In this document: in pieces, positions 25,726 through 34,328 of the stretch
Layout: every line of letters begins with the position of its first letter
Numbering within the stretch: the stretch's first letter is position 1
Origin: RGIG1995 sp045652425
GTDB lineage: Bacteria > Bacillota > Clostridia > Oscillospirales > CAG-272
Assembly: GCA_045652425.1 (NCBI GenBank)
Contig: JAZRUG010000007.1
Span: 5,902 to 69,901, forward strand
Direction: 5' to 3'
DNA: 64,000 nucleotides
Made by a program: the position numbers and the translations under genes
The notes under the pieces: model-generated
Told to the model about the DNA's origin: nothing
What the model saw: the letters and a program-made list of their open reading frames with translations, nothing else
Databases searched by the model: none

Positions 25726-26124
25726 TTATACACGTCTTCTCTTAGGCGGTCTGCATCCATTGTGAGGAATGGGTGTTACGTCCTTGATAAGTGTAATATC
25801 AAGACCTACTGCCTGAAGAGCACGTATTGCGGATTCTCTGCCGCTTCCGGGGCCTTTTACGTAAACTTCTACGGTCTTCATACCGTGTTCCATAGCTGCT
25901 TTTGCTGCAGTTTCTGCTGCCATCTGTGCTGCGAAGGGTGTAGACTTCTTAGAGCCCTTGAAACCAAGTTCGCCTGCGGATGCCCAGGATACTGCGTTGC
26001 CGTTAACATCGGAAATTGTTACGATTGTGTTATTGAAAGTAGCGCGAATATGTGCCGCACCTTTTTCAATGTTCTTGCGCTCACGGCGCTTTCTTACAAC
26101 CTTTTTATTTGCTGCTTTTGCCAT
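25726..26124 (-). CDS. rpsK: 30S ribosomal protein S11
   Basis: This 132-residue platform protein has the family core (T-F-N-N-T-I-V-T near residue 32, G-P-G-S-G-R-E-S-A-I-R-A near 92) and ends G-C-R-P-P-K-R-R-R-V. It binds the 3' major domain of 16S rRNA at the E-site side. Its GGAGG site overlaps the tail of rpsM. Confidence 0.98.
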   Translation of the reverse strand: MAKAANKKVVRKRRERKNIEKGAAHIRATFNNTIVTISDVNGNAVSWASAGELGFKGSKKSTPFAAQMAAETAAKAAMEHGMKTVEVYVKGPGSGRESAIRALQAVGLDITLIKDVTPIPHNGCRPPKRRRV

Positions 26125-26142
26125 TTGAAGTATTACCCTCCT

Positions 26143-26511
26143 TTACTTCTTCTTATTTGCGATAGTTTTTGCAGGGCCTTTTCTTGTTCTTGCGTTTGTC
26201 TTTGTACGCTGACCTCTGACAGGGAGACCTTTTCTGTGTCTGATACCGCGGAAGCAGTTAATTTCAACCAATCTCTTGATGTCAAGAGCAACTTCACGGT
26301 GGAGGTCACCTTCTACTTTATAATTGTTTTCAATCTCATCTCTGAGCTTTGCAACTTCTTCCTCTGTGAGATCCTTTGCTCTCTTGTCAGGGTCTATACC
26401 TGTACTTGCGAGGATGTCGTTTGCGCTTTTACGGCCAATACCATATATATAGGTAAGAGCGATTTCAATGCGTTTTGCATTTGGAATATCAACACCTGCT
26501 ATACGTGCCAT
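26143..26511 (-). CDS. rpsM: 30S ribosomal protein S13
   Basis: S13 (122 residues) sits in the head of the small subunit, touching the P-site tRNA and bridging to L5. The opening M-A-R-I-A-G-V-D-I-P and the C-terminal basic extension (R-G-Q-R-T-K-T-N-A-R-T-R-K-G) are canonical. Confidence 0.98.
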   Translation of the reverse strand: MARIAGVDIPNAKRIEIALTYIYGIGRKSANDILASTGIDPDKRAKDLTEEEVAKLRDEIENNYKVEGDLHREVALDIKRLVEINCFRGIRHRKGLPVRGQRTKTNARTRKGPAKTIANKKK

Positions 26512-26527
26512 TTATTATTTCACCTCT

Positions 26528-26641
26528 TTAGCCTTGTTTCTGTTTATGCTTAGGGTTTTCGCAAATAACCATTACTTTGCCTTTTCTCTTAATGATTTTG
26601 CATTTTTCACATATTTTCTTTACGCTGGGTTTGACCTTCAT
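26528..26641 (-). CDS. rpmJ: 50S ribosomal protein L36
   Basis: This 37-residue protein encoded between infA and rpsM reads M-K-V-K-P-S-V-K-K-I-C at the start. It has the zinc ligands C-E-K-C, C and H (residues 11, 14, 27, 32) of the C-plus form, so it is the zinc-binding L36. It is too short for most gene finders but its context and sequence are unambiguous. Confidence 0.96.
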   Translation of the reverse strand: MKVKPSVKKICEKCKIIKRKGKVMVICENPKHKQKQG

Positions 26642-26674
26642 TTCTTTACACCGGTCCTTTCTTTACGCGTATTA

Positions 26675-26893
26675 TTATTTAGTGCGCCAGGTTATACGTC
26701 CTTTTGTAAGATCGTATACTGAAACTTCTACTGTAACTTTATCGCCCGGTACAATCCAGATATAGTTCATTCTGAGCTTACCTGAAATGTGAGCGTTTAC
26801 CGTATGCCCATTGGGCAGCTGTACCTTAAAGGTCGCATTAGGCAGAGCCTCAAGTACGGTACCTTCAAATTCAATAACGTCGTCCTTTGGCAA
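26675..26893 (-). CDS. infA: Translation initiation factor IF-1
   Basis: IF-1 (72 residues, S1-like OB fold) binds the A site during initiation. The core A-L-P-N-A-T-F-K-V, A-H-I-S-G-K-L-R-M-N-Y-I and the end G-R-I-T-W-R-T-K are typical. I place the start at a TTG (26893): it gives exactly the family length and lies 8 bases after AAGGAG. The upstream GTG at 26902 overlaps that ribosome binding site. A TTG start may keep expression low. Confidence 0.93.
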   Translation of the reverse strand: MPKDDVIEFEGTVLEALPNATFKVQLPNGHTVNAHISGKLRMNYIWIVPGDKVTVEVSVYDLTKGRITWRTK

Positions 26894-26902
26894 AACAATC
26901 AC

Positions 26903-27178
26903 TCCTTCTTATTTTTCAGGACTTTTATGATACGATAAGGCTTTTTGCCGCGGTCTTTGTCACAATGCTTCTTTTAAACGGTGGTGCTAAATCACCGTTA
27001 AGCAATTCTGACAAGCCTTTTATGCCCTATCTTTTCTTTTGGCTTCTCATTTTTTCACTCTCTTATTCAACACTAAAAAAACTTATCTTCATCAAGCACA
27101 CCGACCGTGAAGAACTTTTCGTCTTCGTAGTATTTCGTTAAGAGAAATTGCGATACTACCCGTAATAAACTGTTATAG
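26903..27178 (-). pseudogene. Frameshifted relic of a KOW-domain (L14e-like) RNA-binding protein gene
   Basis: Many Clostridia carry a KOW-domain gene of about 90 codons between map and infA. Here the minus strand shows G-S-I-A-I-S-L in one frame, then Y-Y-E-D-E-K-F-F-T-V-G-V-L-D-E-D-K-F-F in the next, then lysine-rich fragments, with stops in every frame and no start codon. The order of these pieces matches the family, but the gene cannot be translated as it stands. A sequencing error alone would not explain several shifts. Confidence 0.5.
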
Positions 27179-27931
27179 TCAGTTTACTTTTGTAGTAGAT
27201 ATTACTCCGTCATCCGTCAATATGTTCGTATGTTCATAATGTGCAGATAACTTGCCGTCTTTGGTTTTTACCGTCCAGCCATCAGGCAACACGTAAACTT
27301 CATGCGTTCCTGCGTTAACCATAGGTTCAATTGCAAGAGCCATTCCCTTTGCAAGTCTGACACCGTGTCCTGCGCTTCCGTAATTTGGAACGCTTGGATC
27401 TTCGTGCAATTCTTTACCTATTCCGTGTCCTACAAACTGTCTGACAACGCTGAATCCGTATTTTTTCACCTGTTCTTCGATAGCGCTTCCGATATCGCCT
27501 ATTCGATTCCCCGGCATTGCCGCCTCAATTCCCTTTTCAAAGGAAGTCTTGGCTGCTTCAATAAGTCTTTTTGCCTCATCGGAAACATTTCCGACAGCAA
27601 AAGTATTGGCAGAGTCTCCGTGGAATCCGTTGAAGAATGCACCAACGTCTATCTTAACGATGTCTCCTTCTTGAAGAATCTTTTTCTTCGACGGAATACC
27701 GTGTATAACCTCATCATTAATAGATATACATGCGCTTCCGGGGAAGCCACCATATCCAAGGAAACTGGGTTTTGCTCCCGATTTCACAATATGATTATAG
27801 ATTATATCATCAAGATATTTCGTAGATACTCCTTCTTTAACAGCCTCACCGGCAAGGCACAGTGCCTCACCTGTGATTCTGCCTGCCTCTTTCATAATCG
27901 CAATTTGAGCTGCGTTTTTAAGTTGTATCAT
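27179..27931 (-). CDS. map: Methionine aminopeptidase, type I
   Basis: The 250-residue metalloenzyme removes initiator methionine from new proteins. Metal ligands are visible in D-V-G-A-F-F-N-G-F-H-G-D (two aspartates), G-H-G-I-G (histidine) and two C-terminal glutamates (A-I-E-P-M and E-H-T-N). It follows adk by 12 bases. Confidence 0.97.
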   Translation of the reverse strand: MIQLKNAAQIAIMKEAGRITGEALCLAGEAVKEGVSTKYLDDIIYNHIVKSGAKPSFLGYGGFPGSACISINDEVIHGIPSKKKILQEGDIVKIDVGAFFNGFHGDSANTFAVGNVSDEAKRLIEAAKTSFEKGIEAAMPGNRIGDIGSAIEEQVKKYGFSVVRQFVGHGIGKELHEDPSVPNYGSAGHGVRLAKGMALAIEPMVNAGTHEVYVLPDGWTVKTKDGKLSAHYEHTNILTDDGVISTTKVN

Positions 27932-27943
27932 ATATTTTTGCCT

Positions 27944-28576
27944 TTAGGCGCGAATTGATTTCAATATCAATTCTGTTATTTTAGCTATATCTCCGCGTCC
28001 GTCAACGGACTTAAGGATTCCCTTCTTGCCGTAGTACTCCTTAAGAGGTTCTGTCTGATCGTGATAAATCTTAAGTCTCTCGAGTACTGTCTCGGGCTGG
28101 TCATCCTTACGGATTATAAGATTTGCGCCGCATTTGTCGCAAGTCTTGTTATCCTTTGTAGGAATATACTTGATATGATAAGACATACCGCACGCTTCAC
28201 ACACACGGCGTCCGCTCATACGTTCAACAATGTCGGCATCGTCAACGTCAATGTCAACGACGTAATCAATTTTTACGCCAAGCTCGTCAAGCGCTTCCGC
28301 CTGAGGAACTGTGCGGGGGAAACCGTCAAGAATAAAGCCGTTCTTGCAGTCGTCTGCTGTAAGACGTTCTTTAATAATTCCGATTACCACTTCGTCGGGA
28401 ACAAGGGCTCCCTTTTCGGTATATGACTTTGCAGCCAAGCCCATTTCTGTTCCGTTCTTTATCGCTTCGCGAATAATCGCTCCGGTGGAGATGGTGGGTA
28501 TCGAGCAGATTTCAGCAATCTTCTCTGCTTGAGTACCCTTACCTGCGCCGGGCGCTCCAAGGAATATTATCTTCAT
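27944..28576 (-). CDS. adk: Adenylate kinase, zinc-lid form
   Basis: This 210-residue kinase balances ATP, ADP and AMP. The P-loop G-A-P-G-A-G-K-G-T is at residues 7-15, and D-G-F-P-R-T near 84 binds AMP. The lid (about 127-160) has four cysteines in two C-x-x-C pairs that would hold a structural zinc, common in Gram-positive bacteria. It sits between secY and map. Confidence 0.97.
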   Translation of the reverse strand: MKIIFLGAPGAGKGTQAEKIAEICSIPTISTGAIIREAIKNGTEMGLAAKSYTEKGALVPDEVVIGIIKERLTADDCKNGFILDGFPRTVPQAEALDELGVKIDYVVDIDVDDADIVERMSGRRVCEACGMSYHIKYIPTKDNKTCDKCGANLIIRKDDQPETVLERLKIYHDQTEPLKEYYGKKGILKSVDGRGDIAKITELILKSIRA

Positions 28577-28585
28577 ATTGTCTCC

Positions 28586-29884
28586 TTAATCCAAGAAACC
28601 TTTGTAATGACGCATTGTCATTTCTGCTTCTACTGCGCGTACAAGTTCAATTACAACACCTACAACGATGATTATTGATGAACCACCAAATGCAAGGCTT
28701 CCGATACCTGCGCCGAGAGATGCGGTTGCTATCATATTGATTACGAGAGGTAATACTGCGATAACACTAAGCATTAAAGCGCCGATAAGAATAATCTTAT
28801 TAAGAACCTTTGTAATATAGTCCGAGGTAGGCTTACCGGGACGAATACCGGGAATAAATCCACCGTTCTTCTTAAGGTTGTTTGAAACTTCTACAGGATT
28901 AAAGGAAATCGCAATGTAGAAATATGCAAATGCAATTATAAGTATTACAAATATAATCGCATATACGGGAGATTCATAAGAGAACACTTCAAGGAAGTTG
29001 TACCAGAATGAACCTTCCTTAGGTTGACTCAACAATGCTGCAATGGTAGTGGGAAGTCCGAGAATGGAGTTCGCAAAAATTATCGGCATAACACCGGACA
29101 TATTAACCTTAATAGGAAGGTTAGTGCTCTGTCCACCGTACATCTTTCTACCAACAACCTTCTTCGCGTACTGAACGGGAAGACGGCGTTCGCTTTCACT
29201 CATAAATACTATGAATGTAAGCATTGAAAGACCGATAATCATAACAACCAATGCATATACGAGCCCCTTCCAGCCGCCTGTGAACATCTGTGTAAACATA
29301 TCAATGAGGAATGAGGGAAGTCCCGCAAGGATATTAGCAAAAAGTATAATGGATACACCGTTGCCGATACCGTAGTCATTGATCTGTTCAGCGAGCCACA
29401 TAATCAAGGCTGAACCTGCTACGTAACATGCCAAAACAACTATTGCTGCAAATACTGATTTGTTCAAAATCAAACCGTTTACTCTCATAAACATGTAGTA
29501 ACCGTATGCAGTAATAAGTGCTATGCCGATAGTTACGTAACGGCTGATCTGGTTAATCTTCTTCTTACCTTCTTCGCCGTCTTTGGAAAGTCTTTCCAAG
29601 GCGGGAATAGCAATAGTAAGAAGCTGCATAATAATCTGTGATGTGATATAAGGTGAAACCGAAAGAGCAAACAAGGTTGCCTGCGCGAACGCATCACCTG
29701 AAAGAACGTTGATATACTGGAAGAAAGATCCGGAGCTCTCCATAAGAGCGCTGAGCATTTCCGAATTAATGTAAGGTACCGGAATAACAGCACCTACACG
29801 ATAAAGTATAACTATCATGAGTGTGAAAAGTATCTTACTTCTAAGTTCGGGAATCTTCCAACCATTCTTCAATGTCTGAAGCAT
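28586..29884 (-). CDS. secY: Protein translocase subunit SecY
   Basis: This 432-residue channel protein with ten membrane helices exports and inserts proteins with SecA/SecE. The plug region near residue 60, conserved G-I-G-N-G-V-S-I near 172 and cytoplasmic loops with R-R-L-P-V-Q-Y-A-K-K are present. Its ATG directly follows the rplO stop codon, so the two are translationally coupled. Confidence 0.98.
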   Translation of the reverse strand: MLQTLKNGWKIPELRSKILFTLMIVILYRVGAVIPVPYINSEMLSALMESSGSFFQYINVLSGDAFAQATLFALSVSPYITSQIIMQLLTIAIPALERLSKDGEEGKKKINQISRYVTIGIALITAYGYYMFMRVNGLILNKSVFAAIVVLACYVAGSALIMWLAEQINDYGIGNGVSIILFANILAGLPSFLIDMFTQMFTGGWKGLVYALVVMIIGLSMLTFIVFMSESERRLPVQYAKKVVGRKMYGGQSTNLPIKVNMSGVMPIIFANSILGLPTTIAALLSQPKEGSFWYNFLEVFSYESPVYAIIFVILIIAFAYFYIAISFNPVEVSNNLKKNGGFIPGIRPGKPTSDYITKVLNKIILIGALMLSVIAVLPLVINMIATASLGAGIGSLAFGGSSIIIVVGVVIELVRAVEAEMTMRHYKGFLD

Positions 29885-30328
29885 TTATACCACCTCAGTC
29901 TTTCCGCCCGCTGCTTCGATCTTTTCTTTTGCAGCAGCGGAGAAGATTTTAGCTTTAACGGTTAATTTCTTTGTGATTTCGCCGTTGCCCAGAATCTTAA
30001 GACCGTCAAGTTCCTTGCCAACCAAGCCGCACTCGATAAGAGCTGCCAAATCAACTACGTCACCGTCGTTGAATTTAGCGTCGAGTTTGCTTATGTTAAC
30101 AATAGCATATTCCTTTGCAAATCTGTTCTTGAATCCTCTTTTGGGAAGGCGTCTGTAAAGGGGAATCTGTCCACCTTCAAATCCGGGACGTACACCGCCG
30201 CCTGAACGAGCGTTCTGACCCTTGTGACCCTTACCTGCTGTCTTTCCGTTACCGGAACCGGCACCGCGTCCTTTGCGGTATGCGCTCTTTACAGAGCCTT
30301 CTGCCGGAGAAAGTTCATGGAGTTTCAT
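29885..30328 (-). CDS. rplO: 50S ribosomal protein L15
   Basis: L15 (147 residues) is a late-assembling protein with a long extended N-terminus (R-K-G-R-G-x-G-S-G-N-G-K-T-A-G-K-G-H-K-G-Q) that threads into 23S rRNA, and a globular C-terminal half. Confidence 0.98.
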   Translation of the reverse strand: MKLHELSPAEGSVKSAYRKGRGAGSGNGKTAGKGHKGQNARSGGGVRPGFEGGQIPLYRRLPKRGFKNRFAKEYAIVNISKLDAKFNDGDVVDLAALIECGLVGKELDGLKILGNGEITKKLTVKAKIFSAAAKEKIEAAGGKTEVV

Positions 30329-30340
30329 TGTATTTCCTCC

Positions 30341-30526
30341 TTATCCTTCAATCTTTTCCACCTTAACAAGGTGGGAAATAACCCTGATCTTACCGTTCAA
30401 TACATCGCCTTCAGCGTGTACGATAAAATCACCGATTTTGCCAAGTCCGAGTGACTTAGCTGTTGTCTTCTGGTTAGGCTTTGTGCCGATGAGGCTTTTT
30501 ACGAGCGTTACTTTTACGTTTGCCAT
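30341..30526 (-). CDS. rpmD: 50S ribosomal protein L30
   Basis: The 61-residue protein has the compact L30 fold with V-K-S-L-I-G-T-K-P-N-Q-K-T near the start. It is present in most Firmicutes and absent in some lineages. It lies between rpsE and rplO with 12-base gaps. Confidence 0.97.
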   Translation of the reverse strand: MANVKVTLVKSLIGTKPNQKTTAKSLGLGKIGDFIVHAEGDVLNGKIRVISHLVKVEKIEG

Positions 30527-30538
30527 AATTGTGCCTCC

Positions 30539-31042
30539 TTAGTCTTTGATAGCTTCTACGCTTACGTCGCGGAGAGCTGCAATTTCTTCCATTGTACGAA
30601 GAGCCTTGAGTCCTTCAAATGTTGCCTTAACAACGTTTGTAGGATTGTTTGAACGAAGGCACTTAGCACGAATGTTCTTTATACCTGCCATTTCAACAAC
30701 GGCACGGCATGTTCCACCAGCGATGATACCGGTACCTTCTGCGGCGGGCTTAAGGAGAACCTTACCTGCGCCGTAGATACCCATTACCTCGTGAGGAATT
30801 GTATCACCCTTCATGGATACTGTAATCATATTTTTCTTCGCATCTTCGATACCCTTGCGGATAGCATCCGGAACTTCGGCTGCTTTACCGAGACCGTAAC
30901 CAACATGGCCCTGACCGTCGCCAACTACCATGATTGCTGTAAATCTTGCAATACGGCCGCCCTTAACTGTCTTGGAAACACGGTTGAGAGCTACGAGTTT
31001 TTCCTGAAGATCGAGTGTCGAAGCATCTATTCTCTGATTCAT
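30539..31042 (-). CDS. rpsE: 30S ribosomal protein S5
   Basis: The 167-residue protein near the mRNA entry site affects decoding accuracy. The N-terminal double-stranded RNA-binding part contains V-K-G-G-R-I-A-R-F and G-D-G-Q-G-H-V-G-Y-G-L-G-K-A-x-E-V, and the C-terminal domain follows G-T-G-I-I-A-G-G-T. Confidence 0.98.
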   Translation of the reverse strand: MNQRIDASTLDLQEKLVALNRVSKTVKGGRIARFTAIMVVGDGQGHVGYGLGKAAEVPDAIRKGIEDAKKNMITVSMKGDTIPHEVMGIYGAGKVLLKPAAEGTGIIAGGTCRAVVEMAGIKNIRAKCLRSNNPTNVVKATFEGLKALRTMEEIAALRDVSVEAIKD

Positions 31043-31063
31043 TAAACTTTTCCTCCTGTTTCC

Positions 31064-31423
31064 TTAGAACTTAAGTCCGCCCTCACGAGCAGCTTCTGCG
31101 AGTTCCTTAACACGTCCGTGATAAAGGTTACCGCCACGGTCGAATACAACTTCTGTGATGCCCTTTTCGAGAGCTCTTTCAGCGATTGTCTTACCAATCT
31201 GCTTTGCGGCTTCTTTGTTACCGCCGTATCCTGCAAAGGCCTTTTCCAAAGTGGATGCGGATACCAATGTTACGCCCTTAGTATCGTCAATAACCTGAAC
31301 CTGAATGTTCTGAAGTGAACGATATACGCAAAGGCGAGGTCTTTCGGTAGTACCCGAAATCTTTGCTCTAATTCTCTTATGTCTCTTAAGACGCTGAGCC
31401 TTACTATCTTTTCTTGATACCAT
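31064..31423 (-). CDS. rplR: 50S ribosomal protein L18
   Basis: The 119-residue protein attaches 5S rRNA to the central protuberance. The basic N-terminus, R-P-R-L-C-V-Y-R-S near residue 28 and the ending F-D-R-G-G-N-L-Y-H-G-R-V-K are diagnostic. Confidence 0.98.
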   Translation of the reverse strand: MVSRKDSKAQRLKRHKRIRAKISGTTERPRLCVYRSLQNIQVQVIDDTKGVTLVSASTLEKAFAGYGGNKEAAKQIGKTIAERALEKGITEVVFDRGGNLYHGRVKELAEAAREGGLKF

Positions 31424-31441
31424 TCTGTTCCACTCCTTTCA

Positions 31442-31981
31442 TTATTTACCGGCCTTACCGGCTTTGCGGCGAATTCTCTCGTCGGAGTACTTAACGCCCT
31501 TACCAAGGTAGGGTTCCGGAGGTCTCTTGCTTCTGATTTCAGCTGCGAGCTGACCAACCTTCTGCTTGTCTGTACCCTTAACGATTATCTGGTTAGCATT
31601 GGGAACTTCAATTGTAATTCCGTCTGCTTCTTCGAATGTGATAGGATGTGAGTAACCAAGGTTAAGAGTAAGTGTCTTACCTGCTTTTGCTGCTCTGTAA
31701 CCAACACCGTTGATATCGAGAGTCTTGCTGAAGCCTTTTGTTACACCTTCTACCATGTTGCTCAACAATGTTCTTGTCAAGCCGTGGAGAGCTTTGTGCT
31801 CTTTCATCTCGGAGGGACGTTCAACGATAAGTTCGTTGCCTTCCTTCTTGATGATCATATCTTTGTGAAGTGCCTGAGTCATAGTACCCAAAGCGCCTTT
31901 AACTGTTACAACGTTACCTGCTTCGATCTTTACATCTACGCCTGCAGGAACTTCAATCGGTTTTCTACCTATTCTAGACAT
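31442..31981 (-). CDS. rplF: 50S ribosomal protein L6
   Basis: L6 (179 residues, two related domains) lies near the factor-binding site. It opens M-S-R-I-G-R-K-P-I and has the C-terminal signature P-E-P-Y-L-G-K-G-V-K-Y near residue 153. Confidence 0.98.
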   Translation of the reverse strand: MSRIGRKPIEVPAGVDVKIEAGNVVTVKGALGTMTQALHKDMIIKKEGNELIVERPSEMKEHKALHGLTRTLLSNMVEGVTKGFSKTLDINGVGYRAAKAGKTLTLNLGYSHPITFEEADGITIEVPNANQIIVKGTDKQKVGQLAAEIRSKRPPEPYLGKGVKYSDERIRRKAGKAGK

Positions 31982-31999
31982 CTCTTCTTACCTCCCCGA

Positions 32000-32395
32000 T
32001 TACCATACAAAGGCAAGTACTTCGCCGCCAACATTCTCTTTACGAGCCTTCTTGTCGGTCATAATGCCCTTGGGTGTGGATACGATAGCGATGCCGAGAC
32101 CGTTCATAACCTTCGGCATATCTTCACAGTTTGAATAAACTCTGAGGCCGGGCTTAGATACTCTCTTAAGTCCCTGGATAACTCTCTGCTTATTCTTGTA
32201 CTTAAGTGTGATTCTGATAACGCCCTGCTTACCGTCTTCAATGATTTCATAGCCCTTTACAAAACCTTCTGCAACGAGAATGTCTGCAATTGCCTTCTTC
32301 ATGTTAGAAGCAGGAACATCAACTGTTTCGTGTTTTGCGCTGTTTGCATTTCTGATACGCGTGAGCATATCAGCAATAACGTCTGACATTTGCAT
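32000..32395 (-). CDS. rpsH: 30S ribosomal protein S8
   Basis: S8 (131 residues) binds the central domain of 16S rRNA early in assembly and in many bacteria represses its own operon. I start at 32395 (M-Q-M-S-D-V-I-A-D-M-L) because GGAGG lies 8 bases upstream, and a start 5 codons earlier overlaps that site. The end S-T-P-K-G-I-M-T-D-K-K-A-R is typical. The 141-base leader before it is the longest gap inside the supercluster. Confidence 0.97.
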   Translation of the reverse strand: MQMSDVIADMLTRIRNANSAKHETVDVPASNMKKAIADILVAEGFVKGYEIIEDGKQGVIRITLKYKNKQRVIQGLKRVSKPGLRVYSNCEDMPKVMNGLGIAIVSTPKGIMTDKKARKENVGGEVLAFVW

Positions 32396-32536
32396 TTTTA
32401 TTTCCTCCATATATGCAAGTTATATTTCTTGCCGCCCATTATATAATTTATGGGCTGCATACCGGGGGTTAAAGTATTGTACTTTCCTACCGGCAGGTTT
32501 GGAAGCTTTATTAGCTTTTTTACTGATTAATTTTAA
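32396..32536 (-). other. Long structured gap between rpsN and rpsH
   Basis: Most gaps in this operon are 10-45 bases, but this one is 141. It holds a 6-base hairpin GCCCAT/ATGGGC near 32436-32457, a short CCTGCC/GGTAGG pairing near 32490, and no open reading frame. A regulatory site for S8 is possible but not shown. Confidence 0.4.
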
Positions 32537-32722
32537 TTACCAGCTTGCTTTACGCACGCCCGGAATCTCGCCCTTATAAGCCAGCTCGCGGAAACAAATA
32601 CGGCAGATACCATATTTGCGGAGGTAAGCGTGAGGACGACCGCAGATCTTACATCTGTTGTATTCACGAGTGGAATACTTCTGTGTTTTCTGCTGCTTTA
32701 AAACCATTGCCTTCTTTGCCAC
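32537..32722 (-). CDS. rpsN: 30S ribosomal protein S14, type Z
   Basis: This is the 61-residue zinc-binding form of S14. Two C-x-x-C pairs (C-K-I-C and C-R-I-C) surround G-R-P-H-A-Y-L-R-K-Y-G, and it ends P-G-V-R-K-A-S-W. The longer zinc-free paralogue is not in this window. Confidence 0.98.
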   Translation of the reverse strand: MAKKAMVLKQQKTQKYSTREYNRCKICGRPHAYLRKYGICRICFRELAYKGEIPGVRKASW

Positions 32723-32738
32723 GATTTATTCCTCCTTA

Positions 32739-33278
32739 TTACTTTGCGAACGGTGCGCCCATCAATGTGAGAAGCTCTCTTGCTTCTTCATCTGTCTGAG
32801 CTGTCGTTACAAATGCGATATCCATACCGCGAATCTTATCAACCTTATCGTATTCGATTTCAGGGAAGATCAACTGTTCTTTCAAACCGAGAGAGTAGTT
32901 ACCTCTACCGTCGAAAGCGTTGGGGTTGATACCCTTGAAGTCACGAACACGAGGAAGTGAGAAGTTGAAAAGACGATCCATAAATTCGTACATCTTTTCG
33001 CCTCTGAGTGTTACTTTAACACCGATCTTCATTCCCTGTCTGAGCTTGAAGTTCGCAACGGACTTCTTAGCGTATGTGGGAACTGCCTTCTGGCCGGATA
33101 TCATTGTTACTTCTTCGATAACGTTTTCAATTACCTTTGAGTTATCCTTAGCATCACCTGTACCAACGTTGATAACGATCTTGTCGAAACGGGGAATCTG
33201 CATAGGGCTCTTGTAATTGAACTTCTTCATAAGAGCGGGGGCTACTTCTGACTTATAATAATCTCTGAGTCTTGCCAT
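32739..33278 (-). CDS. rplE: 50S ribosomal protein L5
   Basis: L5 (179 residues) joins 5S rRNA with L18 and touches P-site tRNA and S13. I-V-I-N-V-G-T-G-D-A near residue 34 and the G-I-N-P-N-A-F-D-G-R-G-N-Y region near 120 are canonical. Confidence 0.98.
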   Translation of the reverse strand: MARLRDYYKSEVAPALMKKFNYKSPMQIPRFDKIVINVGTGDAKDNSKVIENVIEEVTMISGQKAVPTYAKKSVANFKLRQGMKIGVKVTLRGEKMYEFMDRLFNFSLPRVRDFKGINPNAFDGRGNYSLGLKEQLIFPEIEYDKVDKIRGMDIAFVTTAQTDEEARELLTLMGAPFAK

Positions 33279-33299
33279 TGTTCTTTACCTCCGCAATTC

Positions 33300-33617
33300 T
33301 TACAGCGCCTGACCGCATTTTGCACAAACGCGGATCTTCTTGCCGTCTTTGATTTCGTGTTTAATTCTAACGCCCTTGTCGCACTTGGAGCAGTAAATCT
33401 GAACCTTGTCTGCGTACATAGCGCCTTCTACTTTGATGATACCGCCTGCTTCGCCCTGTCTTCTGGGTTTAACATGCTTACTTACGATGTTTGCACCTGC
33501 AACGATAACTTTGCCTTCCTCGGGGGAGACTTCAATTACCTTGCCCTTAGTGCCCTTATCGTCGCCGGAAATAACAACTACAGTATCATCTTTTCTTACG
33601 TGAACTTTCTTATTCAT
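33300..33617 (-). CDS. rplX: 50S ribosomal protein L24
   Basis: The 105-residue assembly initiator has an N-terminal KOW motif (V-V-I-S-G-D-D-K-G-T-K-G-K-V near residue 14) and a C-terminal zinc-ribbon-like part with two C-x-x-C pairs (C-S-K-C, C-A-K-C). Confidence 0.97.
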   Translation of the reverse strand: MNKKVHVRKDDTVVVISGDDKGTKGKVIEVSPEEGKVIVAGANIVSKHVKPRRQGEAGGIIKVEGAMYADKVQIYCSKCDKGVRIKHEIKDGKKIRVCAKCGQAL

Positions 33618-33629
33618 GACAATACCTCC

Positions 33630-33998
33630 TTAAAGTACTTCCGGAGCAAGGGACAATATCTTAAGATAATCCTTTTCACGAAGTTCTCTCGCTACAGGAC
33701 CAAAGATACGTGTTCCTCTCGGGTTCTTATCTTCTTTAATTATAACAGCAGCGTTTTCGCCGAACTTGATATATGAACCGTCGTTTCTTCTGATGCCCTT
33801 AACTGTTCTTACGACTACAGCCTTTACGACTTCGCCTTTCTTAACCTGGCCGCCGGGAGCAGCTTTCTTAACTGAACAAACTACAACGTCACCGATATTT
33901 GCATAACGTCTGCCTGTTCCGCCGAGCACGCGAATACACATAAGTTCTTTAGCGCCGGTGTTGTCCGCCACTTTCATATATGATTGCTGTTGTATCAC
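33630..33998 (-). CDS. rplN: 50S ribosomal protein L14
   Basis: L14 (122 residues) forms intersubunit bridges and is the docking site of silencing factor RsfS. M-I-Q-Q-Q-S-Y-M-K-V-A-D-N-T-G-A is the standard opening, and G-T-R-I-F-G-P-V-A-R-E-L-R is near the end. Confidence 0.98.
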   Translation of the reverse strand: MIQQQSYMKVADNTGAKELMCIRVLGGTGRRYANIGDVVVCSVKKAAPGGQVKKGEVVKAVVVRTVKGIRRNDGSYIKFGENAAVIIKEDKNPRGTRIFGPVARELREKDYLKILSLAPEVL

Positions 33999-34042
33999 TG
34001 CGTTTCCTCCTTTTCGATACGATTTTCGACGTATCTACTTTA

Positions 34043-34306
34043 TTACTTCGCCTTTTCGATGATTTCAACAAGTCTCCATCTCTTCGTCTTGGAGAGAGGT
34101 CTTGTTTCCATTATGCTAACTTTATCGCCAACATTGCACTCGTTCTTTTCGTCGTGTGCATGAAGTTTGATTGTGTTTTTAATAACCTTGCCGTACTTGG
34201 GGTGCTTAACGTTGTCTTCAATTGCTACAACGATTGTCTGTTCCATCTTATTGGAAATAACCTTACCAACACGGACTTTTCTGAGATTACGAACTACTTC
34301 ACTCAT
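34043..34306 (-). CDS. rpsQ: 30S ribosomal protein S17
   Basis: This 87-residue OB-fold protein binds the 5' domain of 16S rRNA. The start at 34306 follows AAGGAG by 8 bases; a frame extended 13 codons upstream would run into rpmC. The core G-K-V-I-S-N-K-M-E-Q-T-I-V-V and M-E-T-R-P-L-S-K-T-K-R-W are typical. Confidence 0.97.
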   Translation of the reverse strand: MSEVVRNLRKVRVGKVISNKMEQTIVVAIEDNVKHPKYGKVIKNTIKLHAHDEKNECNVGDKVSIMETRPLSKTKRWRLVEIIEKAK

Positions 34307-34328
34307 GACTGTTTCTCCTTCCTGCAAC

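Noticed and set aside
25762..26553. Long plus-strand frames across rpsK, rpsM and other ribosomal genes
   Set aside because: They mirror highly biased codons of the real genes and cross gene boundaries.
26887..27141. Plus-strand frame of 84 codons between infA and map
   Set aside because: It opposes the whole operon, overlaps infA, has no ribosome binding site, and the minus strand explains the sequence better as a decayed KOW gene.
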